From: Tyto alba
Taxonomy: Eukaryota; Chordata; Aves; Strigiformes; Tytonidae
Length of the DNA stretch: 64,000 nucleotides
Direction of reading: 5' to 3'
Assembly (NCBI RefSeq): GCF_018691265.1
Contig: NW_024881329.1
Coordinates: forward strand, 4,030,001-4,094,000
Below are positions 1 to 11,335 of the stretch, in pieces; the stretch's first letter is position 1, and each line of letters begins with the position of its first letter. The notes below the pieces were generated by a model. That model did not search any database. It was not told the origin of the DNA and saw nothing but the letters and a program-made list of their open reading frames with translations. The position numbers and the translations under genes are program-made.

Positions 1-160
1 TCTGTGTATCATCTTTCTCACAGACACACATATATCCTACCTCTTTGTTTACTTTCGTCACCCAGAGAGAGGGGACCAGATCAGTTGATGGCTCTGGAGA
101 GGAAGGAGGATTCTGGCATCCTGGAGGGTTCTCATCTACACACAGTATAGACTAAAGGAT
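1..160. other. Unassigned non-coding DNA
   Basis: No gene, RNA or repeat is recognised here. The bases look like ordinary vertebrate non-coding sequence. Confidence 0.5.
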
Positions 161-186
161 AATGAAGAAACTGAGACACAGAGAAA
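161..186 (+). repeat. MIR-like SINE scrap
   Basis: The stretch around AAACTGAGACACAGAGA resembles the conserved part of the ancient amniote SINE MIR, whose consensus here reads close to GAGGAAACTGAGGCACAGAG. By eye about 21 of 24 bases agree, and the differences are A-for-G transitions. Only about 25 bp can be aligned, so chance similarity is possible. Known: MIR relics occur in bird genomes at low density. Inferred: a decayed fragment with no function of its own. Confidence 0.35.
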
Positions 187-2662
187 AAGGAAACGTTTAT
201 TATTTCACTAGTTAAAACAGCTTTTACTATGATTTTGTATCTGCTTTGGCAGGTACATATCTAGAATTTTAAATCTAGAATGTTTGTGAGCTTGACCTGT
301 GAGAAGTATGTCAAGAATCAACAGTGGTTATTTATTGCCTAGGATATCTGGGTAAAAGGCTGCCATTTTTGGCAGCGGTGTAGCAGGAAGTATGCAGCAG
401 AAGTCAAGGAGAAACACAGCACTTTGGCCCTTTGAGCTGGGGGAAACTAGAGAGCATCCGAGCTCTCAGCCTGGTGCGTGGCCAGTGAGGACGCTCCACC
501 CTGATGGCGTGCAAGGCTGGGGGGGGGGTGGGGGGTGTATAAATGTGTGTGTATGTTCATTTACAAACTCATTAATTCAAGTGAGCACTTCCCTTTTTCA
601 ACACCATTTACTCCTCTCTGCTTTTAAGCTGATTTGTGCTCCTTAATTGCTCTTGTGCTTTTGGCAGTTGAGATGCCTTTTGTGCAGGGAAACCTGATTC
701 TGTTTCTCTCGAATCTATGACTTGTTTTGCATTTTATTAATATTATGAGCAGAGTCTCTGCAGTGACCTGCTCCTCCCCCCAGCATTTTATATCTCTGAA
801 GTTTTCTGCCAATATCCATTTTCTTTAGTCTAAGAAAATTAATATGTGTGTCTAGTAGGGTTATCCTTCCTTTCTACTCAGCTGCAAATGCAAGCAATAG
901 GAGATGTATATTTTGTACTGTTGTCATAAATTGTGATTAATTTATTATCAACTTCTGCTTAAAATCTCAGCGACTGCGTGCATTCTCACAACCATGTACG
1001 CTTTCTCCTGGGGAGGTATAAGATGCCTTTCTGGAAACCAGAGCGAAAGTGTTTGTGAACTCGACCCAAAGGTAGCTCGTTTCCCGCCCAAATCCCGAGG
1101 TTTTCTCTGCATTCCACTGCTGTGCCGTGTGTTTGTCGTCCGAGCGCAGACACATGTTCAGTCTAGCAGCTCCTCTTTCAGCCAGTGTTTGAGCAGCGGT
1201 TAAAAGAAGATGCACTCATGTGGAAAATCCTGGCAGCAGGCACCCTGGATTGTGTTACAGCAGCTGTCCTCAATGGGAAGGCATTGATGTTTACAGTGTG
1301 TGTTTTTCCATGGAATTTTGTTTGTCTGCTGTGTATATACAACACAGGTTATTCTTCTTTGTGTGTTGTATTCTTCAGTGCTTTATATACAAAGTATTTT
1401 CTGTGGTATGATATATGTATTGAATGGGAATGCAGATGTAAGGCAGACTGGCTTGAAAACGTTCACAATTAGAAAGTCTGATATGTAGTAATTTAGATAA
1501 ATCAGCATCTTTGAAACAACGAAAAAAAGAGGGGAGAAAAAAGCCTTATTGATCTGAAACATGCAAACTTGCTTCAGCATACATATTGAAAAATCTGCAG
1601 AAGAAAAAGAAATGCTTTTTTAAAGAACCTGTTTATCAGCGCATTAATTAGCAGATTCTTTTTCATAGATAAGGGTTTTTTTTCTTTATTTACATGGAGA
1701 CTGGAGGTGATGTTGCAACCTGAATTGCAAATGGTTTAACTGTCAGTAACAACACTGGATGTCTTGATACATGATGAAAACCCCTTTTTGCATTATTTTT
1801 CCCCAACATATCATTGTAATGTGGTACTACTTTTTCCATAGCTATTTTTAGTGAAGTTGTCATTTAAGCACCTAGGCCACAATTGGCACAAGTATACGAT
1901 GATGTCACTCCTTCAGCCTCTGTCATACTTCCATTTATTTCGGGGGAAGGAAATTTTTTCTTGTTTTATTTTTCACTTACTGAGGTCACGCCAGTGGAAT
2001 TCAATGGGCCTTGCATTGTTTTCCAAAGCCATAGGTCAGCAAAATGCTTCGACGTGCTTGCTGAAAGCGGATGTTAGGCAGCTCTTGGCTTGGGGTAGGA
2101 TTTAAGCACTGTCTTAGTGCTTTTTGGAGCATCAAGTGATTTGTAGATTATGGATAAGCAAAAGCTATTTTTTGTTTCCCTTGGACTCATTCCTATAAAT
2201 GAGTTGGATATGAATTCAGTCAGAAGCCTTTTGCCCATCTGCGCGACACCTCTGGATCATTCCAAGATCTGCCCATCCTACCAGCACCATTGAGCAATGC
2301 AGAGAGGTGTGAAAAAAAGAAGAGCGAGCCTCAAGGCAATCAGACCATAATCCTTCCGGATACTTTGTGAATAAAAAAGAGCAGCATAATGCATGTATGC
2401 AATTGAATGGGCGTCCCAAACCCTGCGCGTATTCTACCTGCATATGTTTCTCTGATCTCAAGTAACGTCTCCCCTTGGGTTGGATCACTTGCTGTTTTGC
2501 CGTTGTGATAGGATGGAGATGGAAAGCTGAAGTCAGGTAGTCTAGCCACTCTTTGGCAATTGCATGCCCTGAAAAAAACTGCAGAACGAAGTTTTAAGTA
2601 GCATTTGGATAAACCTGTGCAGTACTAGGCATGCGATTGTGTTAGGTTTACAGAAGGAAGTA
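187..2662. other. Unassigned non-coding DNA with a G-rich run
   Basis: No conserved protein, splice-flanked exon or RNA gene is recognised. The reading frames present are short, overlap on both strands and match no family I know. The one local feature is a G-rich run at about 519-535, listed separately. Confidence 0.5.
519..535 (+). repeat. G-rich run
   Basis: Ten consecutive G, a T and then six more G could form a G-quadruplex or slip during replication. It lies in otherwise ordinary sequence with no gene or promoter signature beside it. It may be only a low-complexity tract. Confidence 0.6.
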
Positions 2663-2686
2663 GTGTGTGTGTGTGTGTGTGTGTGT
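2663..2686 (+). repeat. (GT)12 microsatellite
   Basis: Twelve uninterrupted GT units are seen directly. Tracts like this are often length-polymorphic. The short open frame that crosses it is an artefact of the repeat. Confidence 0.95.
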
Positions 2687-5600
2687 ACAGGTCAGCCAGC
2701 CTAGAGTCCTCCCAGGGACATACAAAATCACACCCTGAGGCTTGCAGGCTGTCACAGATAATGAACATCAGCAAAAAACCCACCCAAATGGAACACAGGA
2801 TTTGTGAAATGGCATGCTTTGACTTCTTAGAAAAAGCCAGTGTTCAGTACTGGGACTTCAGTTCATATGCTGAGGTGGTGTTAGGAGCCCGTCGCTGTGC
2901 TACACACTGAGACGGTCTCTACCTGTACCACAAGGAGCTTGAGTTTCCATCATTGCCTAGCTTCTGTCTTTGTAGGCTGGAAAAAAAAAGCCCCAATTTT
3001 TAACGGTACACGGTCCTGTATTTTCAATTAAAAGACTGTGCAAGTGTAGCAATGTCAAGCCTTCACATCTAGTCCAAGCTTTTATCAAAGACACGTATGT
3101 CAGCGGGAGGCTCTTACTGCAGCTTACAAAGCTCAAAACAGCATGAAAAGTGGAAGGTGTGCAGGCTGCAGTCCAGACAGTCTTCCTTAGGCATCAAAAA
3201 TATCTTATTTTCACTAGTACCTCACACAGTCAAGCAGTCACAGTTAGTTTCAGTCAAGTCTTCCTTCTCTTTGATCTCTATGCTGCCTGCTATTATAAGA
3301 TACTGAATTATCACCTCCTCCCTCAGGCTGTCTCAGAAGTTTACAGATGCAAACTTTCAAATCAAACAGTTTATGTTCAGCTGGTTTCCCTTTACTCCCT
3401 ACTGTTGCAAACCAGCCAAAGCAAAGTTCACAAAAGAGAAAAACAGTAGTGCAAAACACTTAATAAATTATCATCCGTTTCTTTTTAAAATCTTTCCCAA
3501 AGTAACGTTGTTTACTCTTTAATATGGAGCCGTGATGAAAGCAAAGTCGCTTTGCAGCTTGCATTTCAGGTAGGGCTTTTGTATATTGGCACTGCTTACA
3601 GAGATGATTGTTTCTAAAGAATTCACGATAATTAATTGGTGTGTTTATGTTTTTGTTTCTGTGCCTCTGTAGCTTTACCTTGTGCCATCAGCTTTGGCTG
3701 AAGCACTAGCTCCGCAATAGTAACTTTGTGTGGGAAATCAGACCTAGGTGGAAGTGCATATCGACATTTTCACCAAGTTACTTTTTTTTTTCTTCTTTCA
3801 CTACAATTATTAAAGATGTAACCACAGAGCCTCTTTCACAAAATGCAGATCCACACTGCTGGCAGTTTTCATTGTATTTCTTGAACACGTTGTGGCCTTG
3901 AAAGCAATTTTACTATAAATTGTGCAAGTTCAGTTTGGGAGTTTGGTAAAAAATGTAAGAATCTTTTAATTTTATTTTCAGAGGGAAAAGTTACTGCATT
4001 TTCCACTCCTTTGGGATTCAAAGCAAACTAAAGTAATGGCTTGAAAGCTTTTTAATTTCCCAAATGTGTCCTCCGTTACCAATGACACTTCTAAACTCTG
4101 TTGCTAAACCTTCTAATCTTTAAGGTTCTGTGAGTGTAGGCAACTGTCAGGGAAGCTGCATAATTTGGCAGTGAAGTCATGCCTGATTCACTGACCATTA
4201 TTTATTATGCAATTATTTCTGCAGTTCCTAAAGATGATAATCCTGGTGGTAAATGTTGATGGGAAGTCAGCAGTCTTGGACCAGGAATGAGATGATCAGC
4301 ATTACATGCTAGAGCAAAGTCTGGTAGAAGGCATTTTATTGAGAAATACTGTATTTAACGCAGACTGCCCTTTTTTAAAAAATGGTGTAAAGAGCTTTTA
4401 AGGCATTTTTTTGCTAATTAATTCTAAAAAAAATGTGTGAAAATAATTTATAATTCCTTTTTGCTTCTTCACCATCAGTGGATATGTTTTTGACCGTCTT
4501 TTCTTTGTTTCTCCCTCCTCTCCTCAGCTTTTCTTACCCTGGTTCATTAATGTAATTTAATTAAAAGATTCTCAGGAAATTCCGAGTGTGTGGTGCAGGT
4601 GGCTGGCGCGGGCTTCCCACAGTCAGCTTTTCTGTATCTCAGGAGTGTAACCTGTGTATTCCTGTCCTTGAACTCTTCTGAGCTAGCAGCCAGTGGCTCC
4701 GAGTAGTGACAACTTGTATCGTGGCTCTGAGAAGATGACAAATGGCAGCTGGAGACTGCTTTGGGAACAACTGCATTTATTTTCATTTGAAACATAATCT
4801 GTGCCTCCTCCCCCTCTCCCTCCCCCAGTGTTTTGAATAGAGCACTCAGGGAAGGGAAAGAGAAAAGAAAAGTTTGGCTGACACTTATTTACCTTGGGTT
4901 TAGTTCAACAGCATCAGTGGCCTCACCGATCGGGCAGCCCTGGAGGTTGGTAGCTCGGTGCTGCAAGGCCGTGAGGTGTATTTTGTGTGCAGCACAGAAA
5001 CGGCCACGGCAACGTTTAAATTCATATTCGGTGATAGCATTCCTTTGTTGTGAGATAAGAGGTGGGTAGTTCCTGGCTTCATGGAAGTCAGCAGGGGTTT
5101 CGCCAGAAATTTGAGCAGACCTTAGATTTTATCCACAGTTTTCAGTGTTTTGTTTCCAGGATTTGTCCCGAACTGTAACCTTATGTGCCAGGGCTACCTT
5201 TAGTAGCTGCTTTGTACAGTGCGTGGACGGCATAACCAAAACTTAGTGCTTGTCTGAGGGTCTTGGACACTGCTGCAGTAGAAATGGGGCTAATCTAAAC
5301 AGCATCTGTGTGCTTGTGATTATATTTTTTTAAACTGACCTGAAAGCAGCGTCCTGTGAATTACGTTAGTACCGAAGCTGGAATTGAAGTTGGACGTCCC
5401 AGAAAGCAACCCAATAGCTGTCACGAGGTAGTGAATGGTGCTGCAGGAGGGGAGGGGGCTGGTTAGCGGGGGGGAAGTGCAGGTAAGCATGATGGATGTG
5501 TTTCTTAGAAACCAGCCAGCAGAAAGCTGGATATAAAGATACAGACCGAAATAAAAAGCTTCATATACTCTCCTTAGGGACACTAGAAACACCGAACACA

Positions 5601-5914
5601 TCCAGTTTTCTGAATCAGTATTTGGCATGGTGTAATTCCATGCAGGGCAGACACATGCTTTGGAGTGCATAGAAGCATCAGAACAGGGCAGTTCAAAGAT
5701 ATAAGTCTCTATTCAATAAAGCATCAATAAAGTAAGCACTTCATGCTAAGTTAGGAACATGTATGAACTAAGAAATAAAGCACAGGTTTTATTCTTAGTA
5801 ACTCTGCCAGTGCAGGTTTGCCACGACTTATTTGTGTTTTACAGCACTCATAGTTTCATTTATCTTCATGATACTTAAATACTATTCTAAGCTAATAATA
5901 GATTTAAATTTGTA
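2687..5914. other. Unassigned non-coding DNA
   Basis: This is AT-rich sequence with scattered poly-T and poly-A runs. Open frames of up to about 116 codons (for example 5320-5670 on the minus strand) show no recognisable domain and no consistent splice context. I see no known element. Confidence 0.5.
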
Positions 5915-5939
5915 TTTTTTTTTTTAAAAAAAAAAAAAA
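5915..5939. repeat. T11A14 self-complementary tract
   Basis: Eleven T are followed directly by fourteen A, so the tract is its own reverse complement over 22 bp and can extrude as a hairpin. It may be simple-sequence expansion, or the fused remnant of A-tails from two oppositely oriented insertions. No flanking element is recognisable. Confidence 0.85.
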
Positions 5940-6804
5940 GCTTATTTACAGGAGAGACTTGGTAAATGATATATCCCTCCTAAACACAAAGTTACATGGA
6001 AAGTATTGACGGTGCACAGGGTGTTCGTTCCAGTTGCTAAGCAGTACAGAGCATTCTAGCACTTGAGAACAGAGATGTAAAATTAAACTCTAATTGAAGA
6101 AATTTAATCTAACCATCCATTTGGAACATGTGCAAAAGACCATCAAGATAATGATGAGAAGGAACTTATTTTTAACCTTTTACTTAAAATCTTAATTTAG
6201 CAAATGTTAGAGTAAGCTTTTAAGAGAAATTTGATTGAAATTTTCCTTATAAACTATAGAATTAAAGCTTCAGGATAGGAAATTGTGACTGATGCCTTTG
6301 GCTAATTTTAAGGATAATACCCACTTTTACTATCCTTTTATGTTCTGCTCATGAAAAATACTGTACAGATTATCAAAGTACATTAAACCCTGAGAAGGAG
6401 CTGACAGCAAAGCCAAAAACTGTCCTGGACTATTTTACTGTGCAGTTTAGCAAACAATGTTTGATGTTTACCATTTGTTTTGTAGCAGAGTTATATTTTT
6501 GTGGCCTCAGGCAGAGAACTGTATGTGAACTGTTTCACTGTTTCTCTCTCTTTCTTCCGAGTATGAAAAAGTTATTGAGTCACCTGTGCCTCCTCCAGTA
6601 GCTGAACTTTTTCTGCATCTGCAAGAGCTTTTCAAAGCAGTACCTTGAAGTAAAGTAGGAATAGAATTTACTTTGAAAAATCTTATTTCTATGAAAAGGT
6701 TTTCTCTGTGGCATCCTTACATACTTTTGCTAGTATTTACCACCATCATGCTTTCCAGGTAAATTTCTGAAGTGGTACGTACATTTTGTAAGAGATGTAG
6801 CTAA
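5940..6804. other. Unassigned non-coding DNA
   Basis: Nothing recognisable is seen. A pyrimidine run followed by a short open stretch near 6560-6650 superficially resembles a splice acceptor, but it has no matching donor or known peptide. Confidence 0.45.
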
Positions 6805-6942
6805 ATGCTTAAGGTTAAGCACATTACAAATCACATGCTTACTGAGCAAACAACTTAGGCATCTCCTTAAATCTGATTAAAGTTAATGGGATTGTTGATA
6901 TGCTTAGAATTAAGCACATTCTTGAATATTTTTCTGAACAGA
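6805..6942. mobile_element. Degenerate palindromic MITE-like relic, copy 1
   Basis: The right arm at about 6896-6941 has the order TGCTTA, then ATTAAGCACAT, CTTGAA and CTGAACAG. The left arm at about 6841-6872 carries the inverted counterpart, AGCAAACAACTTA then GCATCTCCTTAA. Between them is a centre near TTAATGGGA. I remember a palindromic non-autonomous element of turtles, crocodilians and birds whose arms read CAGCAAAGCACTTAAGCA and whose centre is built on CCATTGA/TCAATGG. This looks like a decayed copy of it. The piece at 6805-6839 repeats part of an arm. Superfamily unknown; hAT-like ends are only a guess. Two more candidates lie at 18376 and 59425. Confidence 0.45.
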
Positions 6943-7664
6943 GACTTTACTCCTTTCAACTAATATTTTATTCAGTTCTGCCAGAAGAATGCAATAAATG
7001 ATTTGTTGCTGTAAATGTCTCAACCATGGTAAACGCTTCTGCATGAGGGAGACTGGTGAACAGTATGTATCTGGTTCAGTAGAGATTGAGAACATTTTTA
7101 TTGCAAAGGAGAAACTGGGTTTGTTGGGTTTTGTCTTTGTTGTTGTTTTGAAAAGATAAAAATTCATGTTTAATTCAAATGCTGACTTGAAATCAACCAA
7201 AAAATGTCTGCGATGCTGGCGAAATAATTAACTTCTGATGGTTATTCTGAACTAGTGCACTGCTAGTTTGCAGTCTAAACAGTTCAGAAATAGTGCACTG
7301 ACCGCTGAATTGAAGACAAGAAAATCAAAGCCGCTTTTCCTGTCACACATACTTGTGTTAATCCTACTACAAGAGACCAAGCAGAGACACAGTAGGTGTT
7401 AAGAATTGTTGAAAAGTTCAGAGTGTGCGTGCTCAGTAGGATGCAGTGACTCCAGGGTGCACAGGCTTTGAAAGGGTGATGTTGCAGCCTGGCAGAGAGG
7501 CTCCGCTCCCTTTGGACTGCTTAAAAGGTACTGTTATATTTGGTAGGAAGAAGGCGGTGGAAAGCTGCAAGGGAACAACTGGTAGCCAATGTGTGTGGGG
7601 GGTCCTGAATACTTTATTTTAACATATTCCACTGCAATCACATGATGAACAATTCACACTTCAC
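6943..7664. other. Unassigned non-coding DNA
   Basis: There is no recognisable gene, RNA or repeat. A minus-strand open frame across 6910-7200 is lysine- and threonine-rich, low in complexity, and unlike any family I know. Confidence 0.45.
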
Positions 7665-7975
7665 AGATATCAAAGAAGGAAGAAAACCATTTAGATCATC
7701 TTGGCTAATACTCTTGCAATGCAGGATTGTGTCCTGCTGTATTTTCCTCTGGTATTAGACCGTCCATTTTTATCTGACTGAAGTGATCATGCATTCCCTA
7801 AGAGACTTTCACAGTCTAATAGATTTTACTGTTAGGAATTTTTCTGTTTCTCTGTAAACTAAATTTAACTTTAAGTTCAGACCATTACTGTGGGACAACT
7901 CTCCAGGAACTTAAGCTAAGTAATTCCCATCACTGTCCTAGGCAGATTACACCATTTGGGTACCTGTAAGTCTAA
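7665..7975 (-). mobile_element. Ancient CR1-type LINE 3' end (ORF2 C-terminus plus 3' UTR)
   Basis: Read on the minus strand, about 7905 down to 7790 encodes NGLNLKLNLVY followed, after a few residues, by EKFLTVKSIRL. That matches the spacing and residues of the CR1 ORF2 C-terminus (NGxxLK, then FLTVRVIRLWN). The region from 7790 to 7665 resembles an amniote CR1 3' untranslated region, including GATGATCTAAATGGT near the end. CR1 LINEs usually insert as 5'-truncated copies keeping the 3' end, and this fits. The level of decay, including loss of the downstream WNxLP motif, suggests an old insertion predating most bird radiations. The start on the 7975 side is uncertain. Confidence 0.6.
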
Positions 7976-8027
7976 TAATTGTGTTATTAAAGAAACAATG
8001 CTACTGAATACATTTTTTCACTGGGGG

Positions 8028-8113
8028 AAAAAAAAAAACAAAAACAAAAACAAAAAACCCCCACAAACAAACAAAAAAAACAACAAACAAACAAACCAAC
8101 CAAAACCCAAAAT
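8028..8113 (+). repeat. A-rich (CAAA)n low-complexity tract
   Basis: An A11 run is followed by irregular CAAAA, CAAA and CCAA units over about 85 bp. It may be an expanded A-rich tail of a lost insertion or plain simple-sequence growth. A similar tract lies at 46556-46633. Confidence 0.85.
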
Positions 8114-10160
8114 ACCAGTTGTGAGTGTTCATCAACCTGGTGTTTTTCCATTGTAACTATGTAAAAGTTTGTGTTGAAATTCAACCCCTGTGTTTATAAC
8201 AGCACTTGTGGCTCAGCTATGTAGCTTAAGCTATATATTTAATTTAAAGGTAACAGTGTACCCAGTGACAGAGATACAGAAGGCATATGAAGCTGCAGAC
8301 AGGGGTGGTTTGGTTTGTGTTTTGGGTTTTGGGGGTTTTTTTTTGAATCACACATTGGACTGTTTAGTTTTGATCCAGATGTTAAAAAGGAATTGCAGCC
8401 TCTTTGCAATAGCCTGGTAACTTAGAAGGGCCATAAAACTGATTATTTGGCATATTCCCAGTTTAGGGAGATCTACACAGACTGTGTAGCATCTCTGGCC
8501 TGTAGGTACAGAAGGAATGTAGAAGGGTAAAGCAAACAGTTGTTGATACTGCTATCAACTCAGCAGGAATCCAGCAGATCTCCTCGAACCATCAGCTGTG
8601 TCTGGGACACAGGGCTACAAGGACAAAGAGCAGTTCCCAAAGTGTGTTAGGTTCAAACCCTGGCTGCAGGAGAACGTGAAACGGGGAATGATTCTGGGAG
8701 GTCTGGCAGATCTCTAAGACACAGATGTAAAGGAATAGACACAAGGGTAGGATTCACAATGCTGGCGTTAGCCCCCATGAACAAGTCTTACTTGCCTGTG
8801 CAAGCTGCATGGGCCTACGGCTCCTGAGCTTTTGGAGGTATCCTGTAGCACAGTGTGGCATGACTGTGGGTAGATAAAGGTGTCTGCAATCGCATTTCAT
8901 AGCTGCTTTCTAGGAGAACTCCTCCAAAGTTTGAATACTCTTGAAACCACATCTCTGGCTTACTTGGCTGTGGATGGTCTTTTTTAAGGATATACCTTTA
9001 TGTCTACTACAGACCCAGCATTGTGTTTCCCTGGTAGAGAAGGGAGAGGTGATTATTGTGGAGTTGGGAAGAGAGAATTAGGGCCTGATAAGAGCCCTGG
9101 AGATGGAAGGCCAATGTGGTAGTGTGTCCCTACTGCCTCCCCTCTGATTACTGGTTGAAATGGCTCATCTTGATTAGAAGCTTCCCGGCAGCTGTGGATA
9201 ACCTTCAAGGTTGTAGTGCCTCATTTTTATTACCTTTGGCTCTCTAGTCTGTTATAAACTGTGTCTCATTACAAAATTGAAAGCTTTGTCTTCCAAAATT
9301 AGACTTATAAAGTTTACACTCCATATTCTGAAATGTCTTTGGCTGAGCCTTTTCCTTTTTCCTATGTGTTTGTCCAGTATTTCTTGTGGAATCATTGGCC
9401 TTGATTTAGGTATTTGACTTTGCAAGAACTGGTTTATACCCATGCTTTATGTACATTATCTTTAGATGAAAAAAAGTCAGTTCAGGAAGCTTGCAACGCA
9501 TCGATAAGTAGAACATTGTGGAATTGCTGAAATGTACTACTACCGAGCCACTAGAGTTGATAGAGATGCTCTGTTGTTTCTTTGGGAAGAGGAAGGTTGA
9601 ATCAGCACTGCGATTAAATCGTCCATACAGTGAACAGCCTGTGGACCTTGTCTTCTCAAGGTGGCATTTTTTGTAGTTTCTGAAAGCACTGCTGTAGTTA
9701 ACCCTTATTTTTGTGGCCTTATAGCTTGACCATAGAAATTTGCCCACAGCAAGAACTTGGCACACAGACTGCTATCATCACAGGTGTCTAAGTTATGTAT
9801 CTATTACCATCTCCTTCTTAAATATAATTCATTTTAATTAGAGGTGAGCTTGTGCTGCAGACTTTGGATCCAAATCTTAAACTCTCTTCCCCCAGGTTTA
9901 GAGTATTTATAGACTTGATACTTATTTTTGGGCCAACCTTTTGTTTAAATTCAGCTGGCAACAGTTTGATTTATTTTTGAGTATTGTAGTTTGGAAAAAA
10001 AAAAAAAATCAAATGGTTTCTAGGTTTTGTTCTGTTTGGAAGAGAATAAAAAGTTGAAAGGCTGATGTCGCAACCTGGTTTGACTTCCTGGAAAAACACT
10101 GGTCTGTGCTGATCATGTTAACAGCTCCCAAACTGCTGGGTCTGGGAAATGGCTTTTAGC
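8114..10160. other. Unassigned non-coding DNA
   Basis: No coding exon or repeat is recognised. There is a small perfect inverted repeat near 8473-8489 (CTACACA, three bases, TGTGTAG) and a 14-base A run near 9995-10008. A 119-codon minus-strand open frame at 9406-9765 has no recognisable domain. Confidence 0.45.
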
Positions 10161-10593
10161 TCTGGGTATCTCTGGAAGCAAGGTCAGGCTTTGCAGGAAG
10201 ATTGCAGAGCCACAGTTTGTGTACACAGGGAGAAGACGTGAAAGACCAAAGCTCAATTAGAGTTGAAACTGGGCAGTGTTGTGTCAGACAGCAAGAAAGG
10301 CTTTTTAAAGTACATTAATAACAAGAGGAGGTCTAAAGAAAACATTGCACCAATACTTGTTGAAGGTGGTCACCCGACTAATAGGGATGAAGAAAAAGTG
10401 GGGGCCTTCAATGCGTGTTTTGCCTCAGTCTTTACTGACGCTGGTAGACCTTGGGCTGCCCAGTCCCCTGAGTTGGAGGACCGCGAGTGTGGGAACAGTG
10501 ACTTCCCATCTGTGGACACTGAAATTGTCAGGGACCAGCTGTATCAGCTGAATGTTCACAATTCCCTGGGGCCTGGTGGGGTTCATCCCAGAG
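10161..10593 (+). pseudogene. CR1 ORF2 relic, segment 1 (linker region)
   Basis: This is the first of three frames of the degenerate LINE. It encodes LWKQGQALQED near 10170, then an in-frame TGA at 10239-10241, then KAQLELKLGSVVSDSKKGF, YINNKRRSKENI, NRDEEKVGAFNACFASVF and [15 protein letters not shown]. All of these are recognisable in order from CR1 ORF2 between endonuclease and reverse transcriptase. The TGA sits where the family has arginine, so a CGA-to-TGA change at a methylated CpG is the simple explanation. The frame is lost just after the HPR residues, where the following ELADV continues in another frame. Confidence 0.88.
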
Positions 10594-11204
10594 GAGCTGG
10601 CGGATGTTACAGCAGGACCCATCTCGATCATCTACCAAAGGTCTGGGGAGTCCAGGCAGGTCCCTGCTGACTGGAAGCCGGCCAGCGGTATTCCAATTTA
10701 CAGGGACGGCGCAAGAGAAGACCCAGGGAACTACAGACCTGTTAGGTTAACCTTGGTTCATGGAAAAATTATGGAGAACATCGTCGTGTGTTCAATGGAA
10801 AGGCATTTAAAGAATAACACATCCATCAGGCATGGTCGCCACGGGTTCACAAAGGGAGAGTCCTGTTTAACTAATTTGATATCCTTTCAGGATACCGTCA
10901 CCTGCCTGGTGGATGAAGGGAAGGTGGTGGATGTATTTTTTCTGGATCTTAGTGAGGCTTTTGATCCTGTCCCTCACAGCATCCTTCTGGACAAGTTGTC
11001 CAACTGTGGGATGAGCAGGGACGCGGTGCGCTGGGTGAAGAACTGGCTGAAGGGCAGAGCTCAAAGGGTTGTAATGAATGGGGCTGCATCTGGCTGGCGA
11101 CCGGCCCCCAGCGGTGTTCCGCAGGGCTCAGTCCTAGGGCCAGTCCTGTTCAATGTGTTCATCGACGATCTGGATGCAGGAGTTGAATGCACCATTCAGC
11201 CTTT
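10594..11204 (+). pseudogene. CR1 ORF2 relic, segment 2 (reverse transcriptase fingers and palm)
   Basis: The longest uninterrupted stretch, open for about 200 codons. In order it shows ELADV then [22 protein letters not shown] (motif 1 area); [13 protein letters not shown] (motif 2); [20 protein letters not shown] (palm motif A with its catalytic aspartate); [14 protein letters not shown]; and [20 protein letters not shown] (motif B). The first methionine at 10552 belongs to the other side of the frameshift and is not a real start. The lack of stops over 600 bp points to moderate age, or to fortunate retention. It continues into segment 3 through a second frameshift before motif C. Confidence 0.9.
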
Positions 11205-11335
11205 CTGCTGAGGATACCAAACTGGGAGGTGCTGCCGACTCTCTTGAGGGACAAGAAGCCTTGCAGAGGGATCTAGGTTGGTTGGAGCATTGGGCAATGA
11301 TCAGTGGGATGAATTGTGCTTTAAATCTGGCAGAA
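11205..11335 (+). pseudogene. CR1 ORF2 relic, segment 3 (motif C and thumb start)
   Basis: After a one-base insertion the homology resumes with [13 protein letters not shown], then QRDLGWLEHWA. This is the catalytic motif C region, where active CR1 copies have FADDTKLGG. The first catalytic aspartate is replaced by glutamate and the preceding phenylalanine is lost, so the enzyme would be dead even without the frameshifts. Similarity fades after about 11300, where the family continues into the thumb domain. The following sequence is ordinary AT-rich DNA. Confidence 0.82.

Larger units (their letters stand above)
10161..11335 (+). mobile_element. CR1 LINE fragment (ORF2 linker and reverse transcriptase), 3'-truncated
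   Basis: About 1.17 kb matches the CR1 non-LTR retrotransposon ORF2 protein. The match runs from the linker upstream of the reverse transcriptase (LWKQGQALQED, then EKT, stop, KTKAQLELKLGS), through the fingers and palm, to just past the catalytic C motif. The endonuclease domain upstream, and the rest of ORF2 with the 3' UTR and terminal octamer repeats downstream, are absent. The reading frame shifts near 10591-10596 and again near 11205. Known: CR1 is the dominant LINE of birds and its copies are normally 5'-truncated. Losing the 3' end therefore implies a later deletion or rearrangement here. The copy cannot be active. Confidence 0.92.

Noticed and set aside
8650..8660. GGTTCAAACCC resembling a tRNA B box
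   Set aside because: No A box at the right distance and no cloverleaf can be drawn around it.
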